In this document: positions 39,406-47,632 of the stretch, piece by piece
Position numbering within the stretch: the first letter of the stretch is position 1
Layout: every line of letters begins with the position of its first letter
Source of the DNA: Pseudomonadota bacterium
GTDB taxonomy: Bacteria; Pseudomonadota; Alphaproteobacteria; Rhizobiales; Xanthobacteraceae
Length of the DNA: 64,000 nt
Assembly (NCBI GenBank): GCA_023449855.1
Contig: JAEXHR010000397.1
Coordinates: 45,114 to 109,113 of the forward strand
Direction of reading: 5' to 3'
The notes under the pieces: generated by a model
Told to the model about the DNA's origin: nothing
The model's input: only the letters and a program-made list of their open reading frames with translations
The model's database searches: none
Program-made: the position numbers and the translations under genes

Positions 39406-40404
39406 ATGCCAACGATTGATAAACGCGTCATCTTGATTTGCGGACTGGCCTGCGTTTGCGCGATTGCCTTGCCGTTCTTCGTATCGACTTATTATGTCCA
39501 ATTCGCCACCAAGGCGCTGCTCTTCGGCATCCTTGCGATGTCGCTGAATCTGGTTGTCGGCTATGGCGGGCTTGTCAGTCTGTGTCATGCCGCCTTTTTC
39601 GGGATCGCCGGATACGTGTTGGCCTTGTCGACGCCGAAATACGACCCGGCGTCGCTCTGGTGGACATTGCCATTGGCCGTATCGCTGTCCGGAATTGCTG
39701 CGGCCATCATCGGGGCGCTGGCTCTGCGCACCCGCGGCGTCTACTTCATCATGGTCACCTTGGCCTTCGGCGAGATGCTGTTCTACCTGTTCCATGACAG
39801 CAAGTTTTCCGGTGGATCCGACGGCATCTTCATCAACTACAAGCCGACTGCGAATGTTGGTGGCTGGTCCGTCCTGAATCTCGAGAGCCCATCGACGTTC
39901 TATTTCGTCGTCCTCGGCGGCGCAGTTCTGACCATTGCGATCCTGGCTGGACTGGTGAACTCCCCGTTCGGGCGCGCGCTTGCGGCATCCCGAGATAACG
40001 AGCGGCGCGCTCGCGCACTGGGTTTTCCCGTGTTTCGTGTCCGGCTCACGGCTTTTGTGATCTCTGGAATGATCGCCGGAGCGGCGGGGTATTTTTCGGC
40101 GGCACAGTTCGGATTTGTCGCACCGCAGACGCTCGGATGGCATTTTTCCGCGACCGTGCTCGTCATGGTTCTGATCGGTGGACTTCATTCGGTACCGGGA
40201 CCGCTGGTTGGCGCGCTGATCCTGGTCGGCCTGGAAGAGACGCTCAAAGGCGTTACCGAACATTGGAAGCTGGTTGAAGGCCTCATCGTGATCGTCATCG
40301 TCCTGGCGATGCCGAACGGCCTCGACAGGCTGCTTGCAATGTTGCGCGAGTGGCCGGAGCCGGCTTCCGATCCAAAGCCTGTAACGGAGGCGAGCCGTGG
40401 CTGA
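39406..40404 (+). CDS. livM: ABC importer permease, LivM type
   Basis: Second permease subunit, 332 residues. The start at 39406 lies 4 bp after the livH stop; a frame opening inside livH is ignored. Typical motifs: LFGILAMSLNLVVGYGGLVS, HAAFFGIAGY, RTRGVYFIMVTLAFGEM and RDNERRARALGFPVFRVRL. About nine to ten hydrophobic segments. It overlaps livG by 8 nt. Confidence 0.93.
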   Translation: MPTIDKRVILICGLACVCAIALPFFVSTYYVQFATKALLFGILAMSLNLVVGYGGLVSLCHAAFFGIAGYVLALSTPKYDPASLWWTLPLAVSLSGIAAAIIGALALRTRGVYFIMVTLAFGEMLFYLFHDSKFSGGSDGIFINYKPTANVGGWSVLNLESPSTFYFVVLGGAVLTIAILAGLVNSPFGRALAASRDNERRARALGFPVFRVRLTAFVISGMIAGAAGYFSAAQFGFVAPQTLGWHFSATVLVMVLIGGLHSVPGPLVGALILVGLEETLKGVTEHWKLVEGLIVIVIVLAMPNGLDRLLAMLREWPEPASDPKPVTEASRG

Positions 40405-41164
40405 AGGCGAAGGTTTGGCACTCAGGGCCATCGCGCTGTCCAAGCGATTTGGCGGCCTTGCCGCCGTGTCGGACGTATCCGTCGATCTGAAGATAGGTGA
40501 AATCCATGCAGTGATCGGTCCCAACGGGGCCGGCAAATCCACACTGATCAATCTCCTGTCGGGTGATCTTTTGCCGACGTCCGGGGAGATCATTTCGGGA
40601 GAAAGTGATCTGACGCATCTGTCGCCCGAGAAGCGCGCGCTCAAGGGCGTGGGCCGATCATACCAGAAAACGACGATTTTCCCGCGCTTCACGGTTCAGG
40701 AGAACGTCCGGTTGGCCGCCCAGGCCCATGCACCTTCCGCGCTGCGTATGTGGGGGCATCCGGAGCGCGATGCTGGCACCCGGCATGCGACCCAACAGGC
40801 GCTGGTCAGGGCTGGGCTCTCGATGCGCGCCAATGTCATGGCGATGAATCTCTCTCACGGCGAACAGCGTCAGCTTGAAATCGCGATGGTTCTTGCCACG
40901 TCGCCGCGTGTGGTGCTGCTCGACGAACCGCTTGCCGGGATGGGGCAGGCCGAAGCGCGGGGCATGATCGCGTTGATTGCCTCGCTTCGGCACGACTGCG
41001 CGGTTCTTGTCGTCGAACACGATATGGATGCCGTGTTCGAACTTGCGGACCGGCTCACCGTCATGGCCGACGGAAAGGTGATTGCAAGTGGCCTGCCCGG
41101 CGAGGTGCGCGCGGACGCTGCGGTTCGGATCGCTTATCTGGGCGAAGACGAGGTCGCGGCATGA
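40397..41164 (+). CDS. livG: ABC importer ATPase, LivG type
   Basis: ATPase of 255 residues with Walker A GPNGAGKST (about 41-49), signature LSHGEQRQ (about 153-160) and Walker B VVLLDEPLAGM (about 171-181). The start is GTG 40397 inside the livM end, and it overlaps livF by 4 nt (ATGA). Both overlaps imply coupled translation. Confidence 0.94.
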   Translation: MAEGEGLALRAIALSKRFGGLAAVSDVSVDLKIGEIHAVIGPNGAGKSTLINLLSGDLLPTSGEIISGESDLTHLSPEKRALKGVGRSYQKTTIFPRFTVQENVRLAAQAHAPSALRMWGHPERDAGTRHATQQALVRAGLSMRANVMAMNLSHGEQRQLEIAMVLATSPRVVLLDEPLAGMGQAEARGMIALIASLRHDCAVLVVEHDMDAVFELADRLTVMADGKVIASGLPGEVRADAAVRIAYLGEDEVAA

Positions 41165-41871
41165 CGGCGTTGTTGAGCGTCAGCAAGCTCGAGGCGTTCT
41201 ATGGCGTGGGCCAGATTCTCCATGGTCTCGATCTGGACGTTGCACGCGGAGAACAGGTCGCGCTGGTCGGCCGAAACGGGATGGGAAAAACGACCCTCCT
41301 GCGGTCGCTGATGGGACTGGTGTCGGATCGTCGCGGCCGCATTCTTCTGGACGGTGACGACATCACGCGAGCCAAGGTGGAGGCGATAGCCCGGGCCGGA
41401 GTAGCGCTCGTTCCGGAAGGGAGGGGCATATTCGGTTCGCTGTCGGTTGCCGAAAATCTGGTGATGGCCGCGCGGCCAAGCCTCAATGGGCGGTCGTCCT
41501 GGAATATCAAGCGGATCTACGATCTCTTCCCGCGGCTGCACGCGCGTAGAAGTAACGGGGGTCATCAATTGTCCGGTGGGGAACAGCAGATGCTGTCGAT
41601 CGGGCGGGCATTGATGACCAATCCCGACCTGCTTCTTGTCGACGAGGCGACCGAGGGACTGGCTCCTTTGATCGCGCGCGATATCTGGCAGACTCTCGAT
41701 GTGATCCGCCGGGAAGGGGTGGCGAGCATCGTTGTCGACAAGGATATCCGCTCACTGTCGAAGATCGCCGATCGCATCGTCGTATTATCGAAGGGCAATC
41801 TGGTCTTTAGTGACAAGCCGTCGGTGCTCGCGCAGCGACCCGAACTGCTCGAGCTGCATCTGGGCGTCTAG
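41161..41871 (+). CDS. livF: ABC importer ATPase, LivF type
   Basis: Second ATPase, 236 residues, with Walker A GRNGMGKTT (about 37-45), signature LSGGEQQ (about 137-143) and Walker B LLLVDEATEGLAP (about 157-169). It ends the importer operon. Its TAG stop shares the sequence CTAG (41868-41871) with the stop of the convergent next gene, so there is no space for a separate terminator. Confidence 0.94.
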   Translation: MTALLSVSKLEAFYGVGQILHGLDLDVARGEQVALVGRNGMGKTTLLRSLMGLVSDRRGRILLDGDDITRAKVEAIARAGVALVPEGRGIFGSLSVAENLVMAARPSLNGRSSWNIKRIYDLFPRLHARRSNGGHQLSGGEQQMLSIGRALMTNPDLLLVDEATEGLAPLIARDIWQTLDVIRREGVASIVVDKDIRSLSKIADRIVVLSKGNLVFSDKPSVLAQRPELLELHLGV

Positions 41872-42359
41872 CGGGCGAGCAACAAATTGGCGTTGGCGGC
41901 GCCGAGGATGGTTCGCTCGCCGTCCTGCGGCCATTCCACTGTCAGCGTTCCGATGACGTCGTCCAGGCCCGCTTCATCGACGACATCGTAGAAATGGGGA
42001 TGCTCGGCCCGTGCAATGAAGGAGTGGAGCAGGTGGGCTGCGTCGTAATCGTAGACGATGTCGCCGGGGACGACGCCGGGCCGCCGCATCGTGAAGCGCC
42101 TGAACGCGGTCAGGCGAGCCCTGCAATCTCCGTCCGCGACAAACGACAGGACGACGGAGCCATCGAGGATACGGGGACCGTCATGCATGCGGTCGAGAAT
42201 ATGGTGCGCGTTGGCTTGCACGACATCGCAGATGTCGCGGAAATCGGCGCAGGCATCGAGCGGATGGAGATCGTTGTAGCTCGCCACGATCCCGCATGGA
42301 TCGAGGCCCCGTCGCGTAAGCTCGTCGGCAAGGGTTCGAGGTGCGCAGACTGCGTTCAC
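41868..42359 (-). CDS. Small box-cluster protein, possibly DUF4863/PnbB-like
   Basis: Protein of 163 residues with a GTG start that overlaps the boxR stop (GTGA), so it is translated with boxR. It shows no signal or membrane segment. Visible features are a DICDVVQANAHHILDRMHDG stretch, a PGDIVYDYDAAHLLHSFIAR region and a C-terminal GTLTVEWPQDGERTILG. From length and context it may belong to the cupin-like DUF4863 family, which includes 4-hydroxylaminobenzoate lyase, but I could not confirm this. The tie to boxR suggests a role in benzoyl-CoA metabolism or its control. Confidence 0.6.
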   Translation of the reverse strand: MNAVCAPRTLADELTRRGLDPCGIVASYNDLHPLDACADFRDICDVVQANAHHILDRMHDGPRILDGSVVLSFVADGDCRARLTAFRRFTMRRPGVVPGDIVYDYDAAHLLHSFIARAEHPHFYDVVDEAGLDDVIGTLTVEWPQDGERTILGAANANLLLAR

Positions 42360-43252
42360 CGGACAGCCGCTGCACGCGGCAGCGTCGCCAGAGAGCCGCG
42401 ATCAAGCGCGGGCGTCACCGCCTTGCGAAGCTTCTCCGCGGCCTTCTCGATCGACAGCCCGGCCGTATCCAATTCCGCAGCGGCACGAGCGTAAAGCGGT
42501 TCGCGGCTTAACAGGATGGTCCGCAGTTCCTCCATCGCCGATCGGTTGTCGGCCATGGGACGCAAGTCACCTTGCTTGCGGACACGGCCCATGTGTTCTT
42601 CCGGCTTGGCGCGCAGCCAAACGGTATAGAAGGACGATAGGACCAGATCGAAGGTCACCGGTTCAGACACGATGCCGCCGCCCGTGGCAAGGACGATCGG
42701 ATCCCGGCGCGCAAGCAGATGGGCCAATGCCTCCTGTTCCTTGCGACGAAACCCTTCCTGTCCGTACAGCGCAATGATCTCCGCCACGGAGAGCTCGCTC
42801 TGCTTCTCGACCTCCTTGTTGAGTTCGATGAAGGTCCAGCCGATGCTCTCCGCAAGGAGGCGCCCCAATGTCGATTTGCCGGCGCCGCGCAGGCCGATCA
42901 GGGCGATGCCCGCGTGGCGAGGGGTGCCATGGCCCGAGAGGACTTCTTTGGCTTTGGCGATCTGTTGCGGCGTAGCGTTGCGGATCAGATCGCGGATCAC
43001 GAGCGAGTCCGGCGACATGTCGGCCGACGGGATGATGTCCTCGAGATGTGCGCCCATCGCGGCCGACACGCGGCGGAGCAGCACGATCGATACATTGCCT
43101 TGCCCGGCTTCGAGCTGCGCGATGTAGCGCTCGGACAGGCCGGACACGGACGACAACACCTTGCGCGACATCCCGCGCACGCCGCGCATGGTGCGGACGC
43201 GGTTGCCGAGCTTCTCGAGAAATTCGGGCTCTGACGCTTCCGGATCGGTCAT
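42356..43252 (-). CDS. boxR: Benzoyl-CoA-responsive repressor BoxR (XRE plus shikimate-kinase-like)
   Basis: Protein of 298 residues. The N-terminus is an XRE helix-turn-helix (about 10-70: GNRVRTMRGVRGMSRKVLSS, LSERYIAQLEAGQGNVSI). The C-terminus is a shikimate-kinase-like fold (about 115-285) with an intact P-loop GLRGAGKST. This pairing is the hallmark of BoxR/BzdR, in which the kinase-like domain senses benzoyl-CoA and releases the repressor from TGCA-repeat operators. The gene is divergent from the benzoate-CoA ligase. Candidate operators lie in that gap, before the aryl-CoA ligase and before boxC. Confidence 0.94.
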   Translation of the reverse strand: MTDPEASEPEFLEKLGNRVRTMRGVRGMSRKVLSSVSGLSERYIAQLEAGQGNVSIVLLRRVSAAMGAHLEDIIPSADMSPDSLVIRDLIRNATPQQIAKAKEVLSGHGTPRHAGIALIGLRGAGKSTLGRLLAESIGWTFIELNKEVEKQSELSVAEIIALYGQEGFRRKEQEALAHLLARRDPIVLATGGGIVSEPVTFDLVLSSFYTVWLRAKPEEHMGRVRKQGDLRPMADNRSAMEELRTILLSREPLYARAAAELDTAGLSIEKAAEKLRKAVTPALDRGSLATLPRAAAVR

Positions 43253-43295
43253 TCTGCGTTCGATTCCATGAGGTTAAATCGTTGCTGAAAGATAA

Positions 43296-43351
43296 TGCAA
43301 CTAATCATTGACAGCAAGTCGAGTTGCTGACCTTATATGCATTATAATTCT
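43296..43351. promoter_or_regulatory. Degenerate BoxR-type half sites between boxR and bclA
   Basis: Two partial matches to TGCA-N6-TGCA: 43296-43309 (second half CATT) and 43338-43351 (second half TTCT). The region is AT-rich compared with its surroundings. Weaker operators here would allow basal ligase expression, needed to make the inducer benzoyl-CoA. That last point is inference. Confidence 0.5.
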
Positions 43352-43378
43352 AAAAACAAACTTGCGAGAGGAAGCGCC

Positions 43379-44968
43379 GTGCTGACGAGTCATGCAGCAT
43401 ATCCAGACGTTTGCGCGCCGAACACAAGCCATGCTGGAGGAATTTACAACGCCGTACACTACCTTCTCGACCGCAATGTCGAACAGGGGCGCGGCGACAA
43501 AGTCGTGTTCAAGGACCCGACGCGCGAGCTGACTTACGCAGAATTGCAGGTCCGAACCCGGCGCTTCGCTAACATGCTGCGCCGTATGGGCGTGCGTCGG
43601 GAAGAGCGCATCGCGCTTATCATGCTCGACACGGTGGACTTTCCCGTCGCGTTTCTCGGAGCGATCCGTGCCGGTGTGGTTCCGGTCCCGTTGAACACGC
43701 TGCTGACGACCGAGCAATACGCCTACATCCTCGCGGACTGCCGCGCGCGGATATTGTTCATCTCGGAGCCGTTGCTCGCGTCGGTCAAGGACATTCTCGG
43801 CCGCATGCCGGACCTCGAACATGTCGTTGTGTCAGGCGGCAATGCGTCGGGACACCTTTCCTTCGACAATGAGCTCGGACGCGAAGCCGACGACTTCAGC
43901 ACAGCCAGGACACATCCGGACGAGCCTGCATTCTGGCTGTACTCGTCAGGATCGACGGGGATGCCGAAGGGGGTTCGCCATCTGCATTCGAATCTCGAGG
44001 CGACGGCCGAAACCTACGGCAAGCGTGTGCTTGGAATTCGGGAGGATGATGTCGGGCTCTCGGCCGCGAAACTCTATTTCGCCTATGGTCTCGGCAATGC
44101 GCTTACGTTTCCCATGTCGGTCGGCGCTTCGACCATCCTGAACCCCGAGCGCCCCACGCCAGCGGTGATGTTCGAACTGATACGCAAACACGATCCGAGC
44201 ATCTTCTTCGGTGTGCCGACGCTGTTCGCTTCCATGTTGAATGACGAGGCCAACAAGAACGCTCCGCGGACATCGCGTCTGCGCGTCTGCACCTCTGCAG
44301 GCGAAGCGCTTCCGGAACTGGTCGGCAAGAACTGGCGTGAGCGGTTCGCGGTGGACATCCTGGACGGCGTCGGCTCGACGGAGTTGCTCCATATTTTCCT
44401 GACAAACGCGCCGGGCGACGTGAAGTACGGGACGTCGGGGCGAGCTGTCCCCGGTTATCAGGTGCGGCTGATCGACGACGCGGGACGCGAGGTTGCCGAC
44501 GGAGAGATCGGCGAACTCATCGTCAATGCGCCATCGGCGGCAGAGGGATACTGGAATCAACGGAGCAAGAGCCGCCAGACATTCGAAGGTGGATGGACGC
44601 GAACGGGCGACAAGTATCAGCGCGATGCCGAGGGGCGCTACACCTACTGCGGACGATCCGACGACATGTTCAAGGTGTCGGGGATCTGGGTGTCGCCGTT
44701 CGAGGTCGAGAGCGCCCTGATCTCGCATCCCGATGTGCTGGAGGCGGCCGTTGTGCCGGCCGAAGATAGCGAAGGACTGCTGAAGCCGAAAGCATTCGTT
44801 GTGGTCCGCTCCGGAGCCGATCTGACGACCCTGAAAGATGGGTTGAAGGAGCACGTCAAGAAGAGCGTGGGACCATGGAAATATCCTCGCTGGGTCGAGG
44901 TGGTGGAAAGCCTGCCGAAAACCGCGACCGGAAAGATACAGCGCTTCAAGCTGAGGACGACCGCGTAA
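43379..44968 (+). CDS. bclA: Benzoate-CoA ligase
   Basis: AMP-forming ligase of 529 residues that makes benzoyl-CoA from benzoate, ATP and CoA, the entry step of the box pathway. GTG 43379 was chosen because AGAGGAAG lies just before it; the frame is open from 43337, inside the operator region. Motifs: YSSGSTGMPKGVRHLHSN (about residues 184-201), GVGSTELLHIF (about 329-339) and GRSDDMFKVSGIWVSPFEVE (about 428-447), which are typical of benzoate-CoA ligases. It is divergent from boxR and 27 bp upstream of the hydrolase gene. Confidence 0.93.
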   Translation: MLTSHAAYPDVCAPNTSHAGGIYNAVHYLLDRNVEQGRGDKVVFKDPTRELTYAELQVRTRRFANMLRRMGVRREERIALIMLDTVDFPVAFLGAIRAGVVPVPLNTLLTTEQYAYILADCRARILFISEPLLASVKDILGRMPDLEHVVVSGGNASGHLSFDNELGREADDFSTARTHPDEPAFWLYSSGSTGMPKGVRHLHSNLEATAETYGKRVLGIREDDVGLSAAKLYFAYGLGNALTFPMSVGASTILNPERPTPAVMFELIRKHDPSIFFGVPTLFASMLNDEANKNAPRTSRLRVCTSAGEALPELVGKNWRERFAVDILDGVGSTELLHIFLTNAPGDVKYGTSGRAVPGYQVRLIDDAGREVADGEIGELIVNAPSAAEGYWNQRSKSRQTFEGGWTRTGDKYQRDAEGRYTYCGRSDDMFKVSGIWVSPFEVESALISHPDVLEAAVVPAEDSEGLLKPKAFVVVRSGADLTTLKDGLKEHVKKSVGPWKYPRWVEVVESLPKTATGKIQRFKLRTTA

Positions 44969-44995
44969 GGCGCCAATAAAAATCAGGAGGATGCG

Positions 44996-45811
44996 ATGAA
45001 GCTCGAGCCCAAGGGAACGCTGAACATTGACGGACAAGAGCTTGAATATCTGATGCTTGGGCCGGGCCCGGAGGAGGCGCCGACCATCGTGATGCTCCAT
45101 GAAGGTCTCGGCTCGGCAGCGCTATGGCATGAGTATCCGCAGAAGCTGCAGGAAGCCACGGGGGCAGGTGTCTTCGTCTATTCACGCGCCGGGTATGGAG
45201 CATCGTCGCCTGCGAAGCTTCCTCGTCCGCTTGATTTCATGCATCGCGAAGCTCTCGATGTTCTGCCCAAGGTGCTCGACGCAATCGGCTTCCGGAGGGG
45301 TTTGTTGCTCGGTCACTCCGATGGTGCCTCGATCGCGACCATCTATGCCGGCGGGATTCAGGACCATCGTGTACGCGGTCTGATCCTGATTGCCCCGCAC
45401 TTCGTCAACGAAGATATTTGCGTTCAGGCGATCCGGGAGACGAAAGCCAGATTCGACGGCGATGACCTGCGGCAACGTCTGTTGCGCTGGCACCGCGACG
45501 TTGACAATGCATTCAACGGATGGGCGAACGTCTGGCTCGATCCTGGCTTCCGCGATTTCGATATTTCCGAGTATCTCGCATATGTGCGTGTGCCGATCTC
45601 GATCGTGCAGGGCGCAAGCGATCCATACGGCACGCTCCGCCATGTCCGAATTGCGGAAGAGGAGTGTTACTGCCCGGTCGAGGCCACGATCATCGATCGT
45701 GGAGGGCATTCGCCGCAGCGCGAGGCGGCAGTGACGACGTTGCGCGCTACCGCAGAATTCGTGAACCGGCTTCTCAAGACGCACGGCGAAGCGCAACAGC
45801 AAGCGGCGTAA
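44996..45811 (+). CDS. Alpha/beta hydrolase of the box cluster
   Basis: Hydrolase of 271 residues. The nucleophile elbow GHSDGASIA (serine near residue 104) and the C-terminal DRGGHSPQRE histidine (near 240) are present, with an acid in SIVQGASDPYG. AGGAGG precedes the ATG. It lies between benzoate-CoA ligase and boxC. Similar hydrolases occur in other box clusters and have been proposed to act as lactonases on a side product or as thioesterases; the actual reaction is not known. BoxR-type sites follow directly after its stop, so boxC has its own promoter. Confidence 0.85.
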   Translation: MKLEPKGTLNIDGQELEYLMLGPGPEEAPTIVMLHEGLGSAALWHEYPQKLQEATGAGVFVYSRAGYGASSPAKLPRPLDFMHREALDVLPKVLDAIGFRRGLLLGHSDGASIATIYAGGIQDHRVRGLILIAPHFVNEDICVQAIRETKARFDGDDLRQRLLRWHRDVDNAFNGWANVWLDPGFRDFDISEYLAYVRVPISIVQGASDPYGTLRHVRIAEEECYCPVEATIIDRGGHSPQREAAVTTLRATAEFVNRLLKTHGEAQQQAA

Positions 45812-45813
45812 TA

Positions 45814-45827
45814 TGCAATAAAATGCA
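45814..45827. promoter_or_regulatory. BoxR-type operator TGCA-N6-TGCA upstream of boxC
   Basis: TGCAATAAAATGCA, an exact TGCA-N6-TGCA element, 87 bp before the boxC start and just after the hydrolase stop codon. Confidence 0.75.
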
Positions 45828-45875
45828 ATATTCTGGCGATTGTCGCTGGACATTCGGCAATTACGCGCCGTATAA

Positions 45876-45889
45876 TGCAATATAATTCA
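45876..45889. promoter_or_regulatory. Degenerate BoxR-type operator upstream of boxC
   Basis: TGCAATATAATTCA, one base from TGCA-N6-TGCA, 62 bp downstream of the exact site and 24 bp before the boxC start. The TATAAT inside it could be the -10 element, so repressor binding would block the promoter. Confidence 0.6.
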
Positions 45890-45913
45890 TAATACGTCGC
45901 AGGGAGACGGAAC

Positions 45914-47602
45914 ATGGGCGCGGAACCCCGCAAGCTCGCAAATGGCGCGGCTTTCATCGACTTCCAGACGGATCCTTCCAGGTATCGGCACTGGAAGCTC
46001 GAGGTCGCCGGCGAGACGGCGACGCTGGTGATGGACGTCGACGAGAACGGCGGGCTGTTCGAAGGTTACCAGCTCAAGCTGAATTCATACGACCTTGGCG
46101 TCGATATCGAACTGGCCGACGCCGTGCAGCGACTGCGGTTCGAGCATCCCGAGGTCAAGGTCGTCATCGTCAAGTCCGGCAAGAACCGCGTCTTCTGCGC
46201 GGGCGCGAACATCCGGATGCTTGCCGGCGCGACCCACGCCCACAAGGTCAATTTCTGCAAGTTCACGAATGAAACCCGCAACGGTATCGAGGATTCAAGC
46301 GAGAATTCGGGCCAGCGCTTCATTTGCGTCGTGAACGGTACGGCCGCCGGCGGCGGCTACGAGCTCGCGCTCGCGGCCGATCATATCATCCTCGCGGATG
46401 ATGGTTCGGCAGCAGTGGCGTTGCCGGAAGTCCCGCTGCTGGCCGTGTTGCCCGGCACCGGAGGTCTCACGCGCGTTGTCGATAAGCGCAAGGTCCGGCG
46501 CGATCACGCCGACTTCTTCTGCACGATCGAGGAGGGGATCAAGGGCAAGCGTGCCGTTCAATGGCGTCTCGTCGACGAGACGGTCTCGAATTCTAAACTC
46601 GATGCCATGGTTGCCGAGCGGGCACAGCAGTTCGCATCGGCTTCGAAGCGCAGCGGACAGGGCAGCGGCATTGTTCTGACGCCGATCACGCGCGAATTCA
46701 CACCCAATGGCATCCGGTACGAATTCGTGTCGGTCGATATCAATCGTGAGCAGAGGACGGCGACCATCACGGTTCGTGCGCCGGATGCGCAAGCGCCGGC
46801 GGACGCTGCTGGAATGGTTCACCAGGGTGCCAAATTCTGGTCGCTGCAGGTTTGCCGTGAACTCGACGATGCGATCCTCCATCTGCGCATTAACGAGCTC
46901 GAGACTGCAATGCTCGTATTCAAGTCGATCGGCGATCGCGATCGCGTCAAGGAATATGACGAGCTTCTCGCGGCGCATGCCGATCACTGGCTCGTCAATG
47001 AAATCCGGCACTACTGGAAGCGCGTTCTGAAGCGCATTGACGTGACGTCGCGCACGCTTGTCACCCTGGTCGAGCCGGGGTCGTGCTTTGTCGGAACGCT
47101 TGCCGAACTGATCTTCGCATCGGATCGCTCCTACATGCTGATCGGCGAAAAGCAGGGCGATAACCGGGCTCCGGCAGAGATCGTTCTGACCGACGCCAAT
47201 TTCGGGCCTTATCCAATGTGCAATGGCCTGACCCGTCTGGAATCGCGTTTCCTGGGCGACAGGGCGAACCTGGACGCAGTTAGAGCTCGTTCCGGAGAGG
47301 TGATCGATGCGGAAGCCGCCGAGGAGCTAGGCCTCGTGACATTCGCGCTCGACGATATCGATTGGGATGAGGAAGTCCGCGTGTTCCTTGAGGAGCGGAC
47401 GTCATTCTCTCCGGACAGTCTCACGGGCATGGAAGCCAATCTGCGCTTCGTTGGACCCGAGACCATGGAATCGAAAATCTTCGCCCGTCTGACCGCCTGG
47501 CAGAACTGGATCTTCCAGCGACCGAATGCGGTCGGCGAGCAGGGCGCCCTGCAGCGCTACGGCACCGGCGAGCGCGCTGAATTCGACATGACGCGGGTCT
47601 GA
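45914..47602 (+). CDS. boxC: Benzoyl-CoA-dihydrodiol lyase (2,3-epoxybenzoyl-CoA dihydrolase)
   Basis: Protein of 562 residues, the normal BoxC length, of the enoyl-CoA hydratase/isomerase (crotonase) superfamily with an extended C-terminus. It opens the 2,3-epoxide of benzoyl-CoA hydrolytically and cleaves the ring to 3,4-dehydroadipyl-CoA semialdehyde and formate. Crotonase oxyanion-hole regions show in GKNRVFCAGANIRML (about 91-105) and NGTAAGGGYELALAADHI (about 140-157). CAGGGAG precedes the ATG. It is first of boxC-boxB-boxA, each gene starting within 60 bp of the previous one. Confidence 0.96.
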   Translation: MGAEPRKLANGAAFIDFQTDPSRYRHWKLEVAGETATLVMDVDENGGLFEGYQLKLNSYDLGVDIELADAVQRLRFEHPEVKVVIVKSGKNRVFCAGANIRMLAGATHAHKVNFCKFTNETRNGIEDSSENSGQRFICVVNGTAAGGGYELALAADHIILADDGSAAVALPEVPLLAVLPGTGGLTRVVDKRKVRRDHADFFCTIEEGIKGKRAVQWRLVDETVSNSKLDAMVAERAQQFASASKRSGQGSGIVLTPITREFTPNGIRYEFVSVDINREQRTATITVRAPDAQAPADAAGMVHQGAKFWSLQVCRELDDAILHLRINELETAMLVFKSIGDRDRVKEYDELLAAHADHWLVNEIRHYWKRVLKRIDVTSRTLVTLVEPGSCFVGTLAELIFASDRSYMLIGEKQGDNRAPAEIVLTDANFGPYPMCNGLTRLESRFLGDRANLDAVRARSGEVIDAEAAEELGLVTFALDDIDWDEEVRVFLEERTSFSPDSLTGMEANLRFVGPETMESKIFARLTAWQNWIFQRPNAVGEQGALQRYGTGERAEFDMTRV

Positions 47603-47632
47603 CATCTTCAAACGAGATCACGGGAGAACGCC

